DNA from: Firm-04 sp964463355
GTDB taxonomy: Bacteria; Bacillota; Clostridia; Oscillospirales; Ruminococcaceae
DNA: 29,162 nucleotides
NCBI GenBank assembly: GCA_964463355.1
Contig: CAYXBP010000022.1
Coordinates: 1-29,162, forward strand
Direction: 5' to 3'
Made by a program: the position numbers and the translations under genes. The notes beneath the pieces are model-generated. The model saw only the letters and a list, made by a program, of their open reading frames with translations, did no database searches and was not told the DNA's origin. Every line of letters starts with the position of its first letter. Position 1 is the stretch's first letter. Of the stretch, positions 9,501 to 15,902 are shown in pieces.

Positions 9501-10171
9501 ATCCTTTCGATCTGCTCATTCTGCCACAATCGCTGCTCAATGAACACGAACTGCCAGCTTTGCAAATGCTGCGCGCTATCAGCCCAGATACCGCATTTCT
9601 TATTCGTCAGGATATTCCTCCAACTCCTGAGGCACAGACAGATGCCGAAACAGTTGAGGCACTGTCCATCTCCTCGCCAATCTTCCGCTCGGCACTTGCA
9701 CGCCAGCTTTGGACAATCGCCAGTGCAAAAACTACAACCCCGCAACATTTGGGTGATCTGCCAAATTGCAGCGGTAAGCGTGTACTCCTCATTGCCGCAA
9801 AGGAATCTATTTTGGAACAAGCCGCCATTGCTATACAAATGGCACACGCAAGTGTATACAAAGCTTGGAGCGGTGCGCAGGCAGTGCAGATGCTTGCCGA
9901 TTCTCCCGAACAGTTCTATGATTTGGCATTGATCGACTTGCAACTGACAGATGAAATCAGCCCCGAAGAGATCCTCTTTGCAATTCGTGATATCAAGCGC
10001 GAGGGCATTGCTGCTATGCCGATTTACGGCGTAACCGATCAACTCATGGCTCCGCTGCCTAACCATTTGACGGGGATGCTGCAAAAGCCTCTGCAACATG
10101 ATGAACTGGAACGACTGCTAACCGCTCTCTCTGAAACGCCATCTCATTCCAAGGAAAACAGCAAATCATAA
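6530..10171 (+). CDS. Multi-PAS hybrid histidine kinase-like protein, probably catalytically inactive
   Basis: Soluble protein of 1213 residues with no signal peptide or membrane span. About five PAS-like units fill residues 10-670; several contain HPDD/HPND-type segments and a W-x-W strand typical of PAS_3 folds (WRWANY, WVWVKA). A short coiled coil (about 670-700) leads into a HisKA-like helix, KAHFLINITADTRLALN, where the usual SHE is TAD, so the phospho-acceptor histidine is Ala702. The HATPase-like region (about 800-945) keeps only ALMGG and a single N-box Asn; the G boxes are lost. Two receiver-like domains follow: the first lacks the aspartate, the second keeps Asp1136 and Lys1186 but has AA in place of the acidic pair. 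I infer a sensory scaffold or pseudokinase. It has its own promoter and terminator. Confidence 0.8.
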   Translation: MVYREFHKDTAEQLYDAVIVVDPATDKILYRNTVAMTAVPEGASLPADLIAHLHTNSTPCSGELVLPVGTIPFLGSAVTARYTPVCFENANAILITLVCSDELEPDTSLAQQILGATYFLLVSVDAATMQTTILQSSDPLMHTVSRFPNFSLFVNGYAEYALHPDDAQTFTSALSEAACKRFLQGGVAPSMTLRCKVEDEWRWANYAMMRLDRNTLLLRCYYADAQKKQERSANYQRALEKLSQRNAHILSGISDIFRLMFHVDLQSQATTICSMDKALEGIYSYDLVYPFPVIAEMLLGLVHPDDVAMLRTFSDLKQYQKPMEVDSQRIYLEYRRLTPSTSGGNDTEPKWTRSVIQLIGKKGEVPSSAIYAVQDINRTKRCQLEAQHQQEDLKRKFDLLIRNRFLAFIESDYTKRVSECYRIVQGEAEHHFTCPFSQLFEKGFIPHCHPADIKGLAEHFLPENTINAAAAGVKVVTHTYRFRQNDEWVWVKAEMHLYHDENGGLHSIIYIADVNQEVLNRLAAEESERAQQMLRKKFGISVEDSYLSIDEIHLEDDTFYHYQLQEGNYILTPHHRSFSQVAKSYASKHLHPNDRNDFERYFGYDVIIRAAKNRTTKISHQFRFDLHGSGDYLWCSIVARFIRDEDGLPIVMLYLQNIDAEVREREQRLQDLEKAKQELQSAIRLSEQSRVRKAHFLINITADTRLALNRISGLLEQIHSNMISNNEQEEEFNHINDACDHIEGLIENMRDVLLLENHMLPLMKEPVSLPELFTLLKEKAAPLLIGKHLNLTMYAEDVVNEIVYCDSNRFTHLIVNIFLHLIRALPNDADITLSLTQAPTDTPNLERFTFSIISYGDSFAQDVQKSLCTPLRALSGMNALECSMFAETGQDNINMHINKKLIALMGGSLRYEPLTDHASAVILSVPLSVAMEPPCVFPNLHLFNKRVMLIEPITIAAQAMRKMLTETGMRIETPASIDRAVAMLREAAAADPFDLLILPQSLLNEHELPALQMLRAISPDTAFLIRQDIPPTPEAQTDAETVEALSISSPIFRSALARQLWTIASAKTTTPQHLGDLPNCSGKRVLLIAAKESILEQAAIAIQMAHASVYKAWSGAQAVQMLADSPEQFYDLALIDLQLTDEISPEEILFAIRDIKREGIAAMPIYGVTDQLMAPLPNHLTGMLQKPLQHDELERLLTALSETPSHSKENSKS

Positions 10172-10202
10172 ACTTTCCGCGAAAGCAAAAACGTACAGAA
10201 AT

Positions 10203-10275
10203 TAAAATGCTTCCCCATTTATTAGGCAATGTGGTGTATACACCAGCTTTCGGTCTAATGAAGGGAAGCATTTTA
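10203..10275. terminator. Long nested inverted repeat, probable terminator
   Basis: TAAAATGCTTCCC (10203-10215) is perfectly complementary to GGGAAGCATTTTA near 10263-10275. Inside, ATTAG (10221-10225) can pair with CTAAT (10255-10259), and the centre holds the perfect 14-base palindrome TGGTGTATACACCA. The structure lies just after the pseudokinase gene and ends in TTTTA, so termination is the likeliest role. The three-tier symmetry is more elaborate than the simple hairpins elsewhere in the window. The remaining bases of 10172-10409 show nothing else clear except a TACAAT (-10-like) before the MATE gene. Confidence 0.55.
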
Positions 10276-10409
10276 CGTCAATAAACGTACAAGAAGAAGC
10301 TGTACTAAGAAATGAAAGGCGGCAAATCGCTTCCTGCCTTGATTGCGTCACACATTATTCATAAATTTATGGTACAATATGCGATGCATGATAATAGAGA
10401 AAGAAAGCG

Positions 10410-11813
10410 ATGATCTCTTTGAAAAAAAACAATCAAATAAAGGGTGCTGCTGCCATTGATATGTGCGATGGGCCCATCCTACCAAATTTGTTGCGGCTGA
10501 CGCTGCCGCTTATGCTTTCCAGCGTGTTACAACTACTGTTCAATGCCGCTGATGTCATTGTCGTTGGCAACTTTGCAGGAGAACATTCGCTAGCTGCTGT
10601 TGGATCTACCACAGCACTGGTTAACCTGATGACAAACCTGTTTTTGGGGCTTTCTACTGGAGCGAACGTACTTGCTGCACGCTTTATGGGCACCCATGAA
10701 CCTGAAAAGGTTAGCAAAACACTGCACACTGCTTTGTTCCTGAGTATGGTAAGCGGTGGTTTTCTAACATTGTTCGGCATTATTATGGCAAAGCAACTGC
10801 TGCGCTGGATGCAGACTCCTGATGAAACACTCGAACTTTCCACACTGTACTTGCGCATCTATTTTCTGGGCATGATTGCCATGATGATCTACAATTTCGG
10901 CTGCTCGCTGTTGCGTGCCAAAGGTGATACCAAACGTCCGCTTTACTATCTGGCATTTGCAGGCGTTATCAATGTTATATTGAACCTCTTTTTCGTCATT
11001 GTGCTGCATATGGATGTGGCAGGCGTTGCACTGGCTACCGTGATCTCCCAAGGCATTTCTGCGGCATTGATCATACGCTGTTTGAGAATGGAAACAGGCG
11101 ATTTTCACTTTTCCATACGCAAATGCTTGCCTGATGGTAAAATCGCATGGCGCTTGCTGCAAATCGGTGTGCCCGCAGGCTTTCAGGGCGTGGTATTCTC
11201 GCTCTCCAATGTAATGATCCAGTCCTCTATCAATGGTTTTGGCGATATCGTCATGGCAGGTAGTGCAGCTGCCGCAAGTATCGAAAGCTTCATCTGGGTC
11301 TGCATGAACGCCTTTTCACAGACCGCACTCACCTTTATGAGCAAGAATATTGGTGCAGGAAAATATAGTCGCATCAACCGAATTGCGTGGGTTACCTGCA
11401 CCTGTGCCTGTGTATCAGGGCTCGTATTTGGCAACTTGGCATATCTGTTTGGCACGCCGTTGCTGCACATTTACGATCAACGCCCTGATGTGATTGCTGC
11501 TGGACTAATTCGTATGCAGCTGGTCTGCTGTCTATATTTCACTTGCGGTCTTATGGATTGCATTGTAGGCAGCATACGAGGCATGGGTTATGCCGTTGCA
11601 CCTACCATCGTTTCACTGTTGGGTGCTTGCGGTTTACGTATCCTGTGGATTTTTACCATTTTTCGCATTCCTGAATACCATACAGTTTTTATGCTGTTTC
11701 TCTCCTATCCCCTCTCTTGGATAATCACCTTTATTGTGCATCTAATCTGCTTTCTCATCATGCGGCGAAAGTTCCCGAAAACCGATGAACTGATGAAACC
11801 GATTGCCGCTTAG
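10410..11813 (+). CDS. MATE-family multidrug/metabolite efflux transporter
   Basis: Integral membrane antiporter of 467 residues, the usual length for the family, with about twelve hydrophobic segments. The N-terminal GPILPNLLRLTLPLMLSSVLQ and FNAADVIVVGNF match the NorM/DinF-type MATE signature. A second half with FQGVVFSLSNVMIQSSI and FMSKNIGAGK repeats the pattern, as expected for the two six-helix bundles. It should exchange a cationic or drug-like substrate for H+ or Na+. The ATG is preceded only by a weak purine stretch (AAGAAAG). A TACAAT resembling a -10 box lies about 35 bases upstream. The gene ends at the hairpin 11818-11860. The substrate is unknown. Confidence 0.93.
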   Translation: MISLKKNNQIKGAAAIDMCDGPILPNLLRLTLPLMLSSVLQLLFNAADVIVVGNFAGEHSLAAVGSTTALVNLMTNLFLGLSTGANVLAARFMGTHEPEKVSKTLHTALFLSMVSGGFLTLFGIIMAKQLLRWMQTPDETLELSTLYLRIYFLGMIAMMIYNFGCSLLRAKGDTKRPLYYLAFAGVINVILNLFFVIVLHMDVAGVALATVISQGISAALIIRCLRMETGDFHFSIRKCLPDGKIAWRLLQIGVPAGFQGVVFSLSNVMIQSSINGFGDIVMAGSAAAASIESFIWVCMNAFSQTALTFMSKNIGAGKYSRINRIAWVTCTCACVSGLVFGNLAYLFGTPLLHIYDQRPDVIAAGLIRMQLVCCLYFTCGLMDCIVGSIRGMGYAVAPTIVSLLGACGLRILWIFTIFRIPEYHTVFMLFLSYPLSWIITFIVHLICFLIMRRKFPKTDELMKPIAA

Positions 11814-11817
11814 CAAC

Positions 11818-11860
11818 AAGCAAAAGCAGCCGTATCATTACGATACAGCTGCTTTTGCTT
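11818..11860. terminator. Bidirectional terminator between MATE and scaffoldin-like genes
   Basis: AAGCAAAAGCAGC (11818-11830) pairs with GCTGCTTTTGCTT (11848-11860), and GTATC/GATAC extend the stem around the loop ATTAC. A/T-rich stem ends let it act on either strand. It lies between the stop of the MATE gene (11813) and the stop of the convergent gene (11877). Confidence 0.8.
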
Positions 11861-11876
11861 ACTATCAACCTATGAA

Positions 11877-13685
11877 TCACTGTGGTGCGCCAGGAGCATT
11901 GGGATTTCCAGTGATCTCATACCATGTAATATCTTTATGCATAATCTCAACATTGTTATAATATTTAAGAATATAGAGAACATCGTTGATTCGCACATCA
12001 CCATTGCCGTCGACATCTGCAATAGCACGATCTGATGCAGATAGGAATGACTTGTTCAACAGCACAACACTATTGTACTCACATAGTGCAAGAACCGCAT
12101 CCTCACTATCTACTCTGCCGTTGTGGTTGACATCACCAAACAGACCGCCACGGAACTGGCAGGTATATGCAACACCATCCAGAACTGCAATCACCTGTGC
12201 ATTCTCCAGTGCCTTTGCGGTGGCAACCGCCATATTCCCTGTTGCCAAAACCGAAACAACATCAGGATTGCTGGTATACCATGTGACTTCGCCATCCCCT
12301 GCGTTCAGCAATTCCAGCACAAGAGTCTCACCAACCTTGGTAAAAGAATAATCAGTACGGTTCAGAGCAGGTGCTTCGCTGCCATTCTCATTCTTTGCAA
12401 CAACGGTAATCACACCAGGAATATACTTAACATCTAGTGCGGTGCTATTGGTATCAGCCACTTCAGTCGCGCGTCCATCCGCACTTTCCGATGCAGTATT
12501 CACCTCATAGGTGGTGCCGACTGCGGCATCTTCGGGAACTGTAAAGTTCAGATATGCAAACACTGCGCCATCTTTCGCATACAAATTGGTACCTTGGCTG
12601 TTTGCCCAAGTGATCGCCATGGGATTAATGTCAGAATTGAACTGCATGGAAAGACGATAGGCATTGCCTGGAGTGATCTCAGTGGCAGTCAGGGCAGGAT
12701 CGTAATCAATATAGAACATTGCGCCTGCTGTGCCAGGATCGTTATAGATATAGATGGGCATCTTTACAGTTTCGCCTGGACTTGCGCTGACATTCCCGTA
12801 GATATAGGTGAAATCATCGCCCGCTAACAAGTCAAGGTAAGCATCAGAACCATCAGGCAGCACTTCAGCTGGGAAGGTTTCCACCACCGTGGAAGTTGTG
12901 ATTTCGGTAGTAGTGATCTGTGTAGAGGTAGTTTCCGTTGTGGTTTCTGTTGTGGTAGTAGTTGTTGCTGCGGTAGTGGTGATCGCCGACGAATCCTCCA
13001 CAACGATAGTCAACGGAACACTTTCATAGGCGAGAGATGCATCTACGCCTGCACCGCGACAGCTACTCTGACTATAAATCTTGGTAGTTTCAGTAGAAAG
13101 GGAATTGAGATACTTCTCACGGCGAATATCCAGCACATACGTACCAGCGGGGGTATCCTTCGGAACCACCAAGGTGGCGGTAGCAAAGGCATAATCCGTC
13201 GCCCAACTAACATCAGAATTCCAACTGGTCGTACCACTTTCAGCATATGCATCGGCATTCACGGTCTGGACGCCACTGAAGATCCAACCAAGATTCATCT
13301 TTTCAGGCACAATAATAGAAGAAAGTGCAGCGGTGGCATCACCACCAGTGCTGTCAAAACAATAGGGAAAAGCAAACTGCGCATCATCCATATAGAAGCC
13401 ATAGTTGCCAAAAGAACCATCCTCTTGTTCTTCGCCGTCATTTACCTGCATCTTCAGAGAGATGGCATTCACGCCAGGGTTCTCGGTGATGTAAATGCTG
13501 ACATCCAAGGAGACATTTCCCTGCGCAAGTGCCTCGTTTGTCAGAGTGACTTTGTTCGAGCCAGCAACGCGGAAATCAAAAGTCAAGATTTCATCGGCGG
13601 CATTTACTTCCTGTGGCATGGACACCAAAGCAGTTGTGCCGATACAGCAAGCCGCAAGTACCGACATTAATTTTTGAAAACGCAT
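11877..13685 (-). CDS. Secreted scaffoldin-like protein: cohesin-like modules, Thr linker, dockerin
   Basis: Secreted protein of about 602 residues. A signal peptide ends near PQEVNA-ADE (about residue 29). A cohesin-like beta module (about 33-225) is followed by a Thr-rich linker (about 229-267). A second, more typical cohesin-like module (about 290-428) contains SPGETVKMPIYIYN and FYIDYDPALTATEI. Next is an Ig-like (BIG2-type) module (about 435-505) and a C-terminal dockerin with two calcium loops, DVNHNGRVDSED and DVDGNGDVRIND. Dockerins bind cohesins, so the protein should dock into a cellulosome- or amylosome-type assembly and may itself receive partners. The open frame extends to 13772, but ATG 13685 has AAAGGA upstream and a proper signal peptide. 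It lies 86 bases after rex and may be transcribed with it. The first module could instead be a carbohydrate-binding beta-sandwich. Confidence 0.82.
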   Translation of the reverse strand: MRFQKLMSVLAACCIGTTALVSMPQEVNAADEILTFDFRVAGSNKVTLTNEALAQGNVSLDVSIYITENPGVNAISLKMQVNDGEEQEDGSFGNYGFYMDDAQFAFPYCFDSTGGDATAALSSIIVPEKMNLGWIFSGVQTVNADAYAESGTTSWNSDVSWATDYAFATATLVVPKDTPAGTYVLDIRREKYLNSLSTETTKIYSQSSCRGAGVDASLAYESVPLTIVVEDSSAITTTAATTTTTTETTTETTSTQITTTEITTSTVVETFPAEVLPDGSDAYLDLLAGDDFTYIYGNVSASPGETVKMPIYIYNDPGTAGAMFYIDYDPALTATEITPGNAYRLSMQFNSDINPMAITWANSQGTNLYAKDGAVFAYLNFTVPEDAAVGTTYEVNTASESADGRATEVADTNSTALDVKYIPGVITVVAKNENGSEAPALNRTDYSFTKVGETLVLELLNAGDGEVTWYTSNPDVVSVLATGNMAVATAKALENAQVIAVLDGVAYTCQFRGGLFGDVNHNGRVDSEDAVLALCEYNSVVLLNKSFLSASDRAIADVDGNGDVRINDVLYILKYYNNVEIMHKDITWYEITGNPNAPGAPQ

Positions 13686-13771
13686 AGTCAATCCTTTCTG
13701 TTTCGTATTGAAACGACATGATTTGTGGGATATCATATCATCTCCACAGCATACGCCGTGGCATATGAACA

Positions 13772-14422
13772 TTATTCATCTGCGGCATTCGTCGTGGGCT
13801 GATTCAGCCCATACGCCAACAGAGAAAGGCTATCGCCAAAAAATACATTTTCCACCAAAACATTTGGGTCAGAGAATCGCAAATCCGCTTGACTAAAATT
13901 CCAGAATGCACGGATTCCCAGATGTACAAGTCGCTCGGCAACATCGGGTGCGGCCTCACGTGGAATACATAGCACGGCAACCTTGGGCTGTTCCATACGA
14001 ATAAACCCCGCGAGAGTATCGGTATGATGCACCTGCATTCCGGCAAGGTCACGCCCTGCAACGGTGGGATTAGAATCAAACAGCCCTACCAGTTCACAGC
14101 CATGCTCACGAAAATCAATATGGGTCGCGAGGGTTCGCCCCAGATTACCCATGCCTACAATGATCGTACGATATCTGTTGCGGATCCCCAGGATCCCTTC
14201 GATTTCTTCACGCAACGCGGAAACGGTATAGCCATATCCCTGTTGCCCGAATCCGCCAAAGCAATTCAGGTCTTGGCGTATCTGCGAGGCAGTCAGACCC
14301 ATACGCGCAGAAAGTGCCTTGGAAGAAATACGTACAACGCCCCTTTGCTCCAGTTCACTTAAAAAACGATGGTAGCGCGGCAACCGCCGTATAACCGAAG
14401 ATGAGATCGCCCGTTTCGGCAT
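13772..14422 (-). CDS. rex: Redox-sensing transcriptional repressor Rex
   Basis: DNA-binding repressor of 216 residues that senses the NADH/NAD+ ratio. The N-terminal winged helix contains AISSSVIRRLPRYHRFL and TASQIRQDLNCFGGFGQQGYGY, both characteristic of Rex. The central Rossmann fold has the dinucleotide-binding motif VGMGNLGRTLA, and the C-terminal helix should swap between subunits. In anaerobes Rex usually represses fermentation and NADH-oxidising genes when NADH is low. AAGGAG overlaps the stop codon of the isocitrate dehydrogenase gene, 12 bases upstream, so rex is the last of the acn-orf-icd-rex set. No convincing Rex operator was found in this window. Confidence 0.95.
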   Translation of the reverse strand: MPKRAISSSVIRRLPRYHRFLSELEQRGVVRISSKALSARMGLTASQIRQDLNCFGGFGQQGYGYTVSALREEIEGILGIRNRYRTIIVGMGNLGRTLATHIDFREHGCELVGLFDSNPTVAGRDLAGMQVHHTDTLAGFIRMEQPKVAVLCIPREAAPDVAERLVHLGIRAFWNFSQADLRFSDPNVLVENVFFGDSLSLLAYGLNQPTTNAADE

Positions 14423-14434
14423 GGTATTGGCTCC

Positions 14435-15646
14435 TTACTGCATGAGCGCGGAAAGACGCTCGTTGATCGCTTCAAGAAATGCCCTGGAGCTTACCTTCTG
14501 CTTGTTTTCCAGCGTAGAAAGCTGATAAAGGTCACCAGTCATAACACCATCCTCAATGGTTTGCAGGGTCGCCTTCTCCAGTTTATCGGCGTACGCACAC
14601 AGCGCAGGAATGTGATCCAACTCACCGCGCTTACGCAGCGCACCACTCCACGCAAAAATGGTTGCCACGGAGTTTGTAGAGGTTTCCTCACCCTTCAAGT
14701 GCTTGTAATAATGACGCTGCACGGTACCATGTGCTGCTTCGTACTCATAAACGCCAGTAGGTGACACCAGCACGGAGGTCATCATAGCAAGGCTGCCGTA
14801 CGCGGTAGATACCATATCAGACATAACATCCCCATCGTAGTTCTTGCACGCCCAAATGTAGCCGCCATGGGATCGAACCACGCGGGCAACAGCATCATCA
14901 ATGAGGGTGTAGAAATATTCGATGCCTGCTGCTTCAAATTTTTCCTTATACTCTGCCTCAAAAATCTCCGCAAAGATATCCTTAAAGCGATGATCATACT
15001 GCTTAGAAATGGTATCCTTAGTAGCAAACCATACATCCTGCTTGAGATCCAAACCGTAATTGAAGCAAGCTCTGGCAAAACCTGCGATGGAATCATCAAT
15101 GTTATGCATACCCTGAATCACGCCGTCACCACTGAACTCGTGAATCAACTGACGTGTTTCGTTACCGTTTTTATCAGTAAAGACTAGTTCTGCCTTGCCC
15201 CCGCCTTTTACCTGCATCTCCGTATTCTTATAAACATCGCCATAGGCGTGACGCGCAATGGTGATGGGCTTTGTCCATGTAGGGATATAGGGAGTGATGC
15301 CCTTAACCAGAATTGGAGTCCGGAACACGGTACCGTCCAGAATTGCACGGATGGTGCCGTTAGGCGATTTCCACATCTGGGTAAGGTTATACTCAGGCAT
15401 TCTTGCGGCGTTGGGTGTAATGGTTGCGCATTTTACAGCTACGCCATACTTTTTGGTTGCCTCTGCACTGTCAAAAGTTACCTGATCTTTGGTTTCCTCA
15501 CGATGAGCAAGTCCCAAGTCATAATACTCGGTATTCAGCTCCACATAGGGTGTAATGAGGATATCCTTGATCCACTGCCAAAGGATGCGGGTCATCTCGT
15601 CGCCATCCATCTCGACGAGAGGGGTTGTCATTTTGATTTTCTCCAT
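14435..15646 (-). CDS. icd: NADP-dependent isocitrate dehydrogenase (eukaryote-like type)
   Basis: Cytoplasmic enzyme of 403 residues converting isocitrate to 2-oxoglutarate and CO2 with reduction of NADP+. The start TPLVEMDGDEMTR, the block WKSPNGTIRAILDGTVFR, the phosphate/isocitrate-binding segment and YEAAHGTVQRHYYKH identify the homodimeric eukaryote-like subgroup rather than the E. coli type. An AAGGAGG site lies before the ATG. It sits between a small membrane protein gene and rex. With aconitase upstream it supplies 2-oxoglutarate for glutamate, consistent with the oxidative arm of an incomplete TCA pathway; no citrate synthase is present in this window. Confidence 0.96.
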   Translation of the reverse strand: MEKIKMTTPLVEMDGDEMTRILWQWIKDILITPYVELNTEYYDLGLAHREETKDQVTFDSAEATKKYGVAVKCATITPNAARMPEYNLTQMWKSPNGTIRAILDGTVFRTPILVKGITPYIPTWTKPITIARHAYGDVYKNTEMQVKGGGKAELVFTDKNGNETRQLIHEFSGDGVIQGMHNIDDSIAGFARACFNYGLDLKQDVWFATKDTISKQYDHRFKDIFAEIFEAEYKEKFEAAGIEYFYTLIDDAVARVVRSHGGYIWACKNYDGDVMSDMVSTAYGSLAMMTSVLVSPTGVYEYEAAHGTVQRHYYKHLKGEETSTNSVATIFAWSGALRKRGELDHIPALCAYADKLEKATLQTIEDGVMTGDLYQLSTLENKQKVSSRAFLEAINERLSALMQ

Positions 15647-15670
15647 TGGAAAAACCTCCTTGCTGATTAT

Positions 15671-15880
15671 TTAAGGGACGGGTACAGTAAATATCCAGAT
15701 AAATACAAAAATCACTGCAATAATAGTGGCGATGGTGTATGCGGTTTTCTCGCTCATATTGGAAAATAACTTTTCCAACAGCCACTGTCCGCCCATGATA
15801 ATTACGATTGCAATCGCAATCATCACAACATCCGTCCACGAACGGATACGAATTCTGCGAATAAACGCCATAGCGGTCAA
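15671..15880 (-). CDS. Small membrane protein in the acn-icd operon, unknown function
   Basis: Protein of 66-69 residues with a basic N-terminus (FIRRIRIRSW) and two hydrophobic helices (about residues 17-36 and 47-66) separated by a short polar loop containing NMSEKTAY; it should span the membrane twice. Start choice is uncertain. TTG at 15880 has GGAG 12 bases upstream, while ATG at 15871 has no clear ribosome site. A 123-codon frame in another register overlaps it but has unlikely composition. It lies 22 bases after aconitase and 24 before isocitrate dehydrogenase, so it must be co-transcribed with both. I recognise no family. Confidence 0.6.
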   Translation of the reverse strand: MTAMAFIRRIRIRSWTDVVMIAIAIVIIMGGQWLLEKLFSNMSEKTAYTIATIIAVIFVFIWIFTVPVP

Positions 15881-15902
15881 AAGATATCATTTCTCCATTC
15901 GT

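Noticed and set aside
12880..12990. Repetitive GTGGTAGTAGTT-like DNA suspected as a microsatellite
   Set aside because: It is the coding sequence of the Thr-rich linker of the scaffoldin-like protein, in frame and with varied Thr codons.
15519..15890. Minus-strand 123-codon frame overlapping the small membrane protein and the start of icd
   Set aside because: Composition (Asp/Tyr/Asn/Cys rich) is not protein-like, it runs into the icd coding region, and its GGAG is only 2 bases from the ATG.
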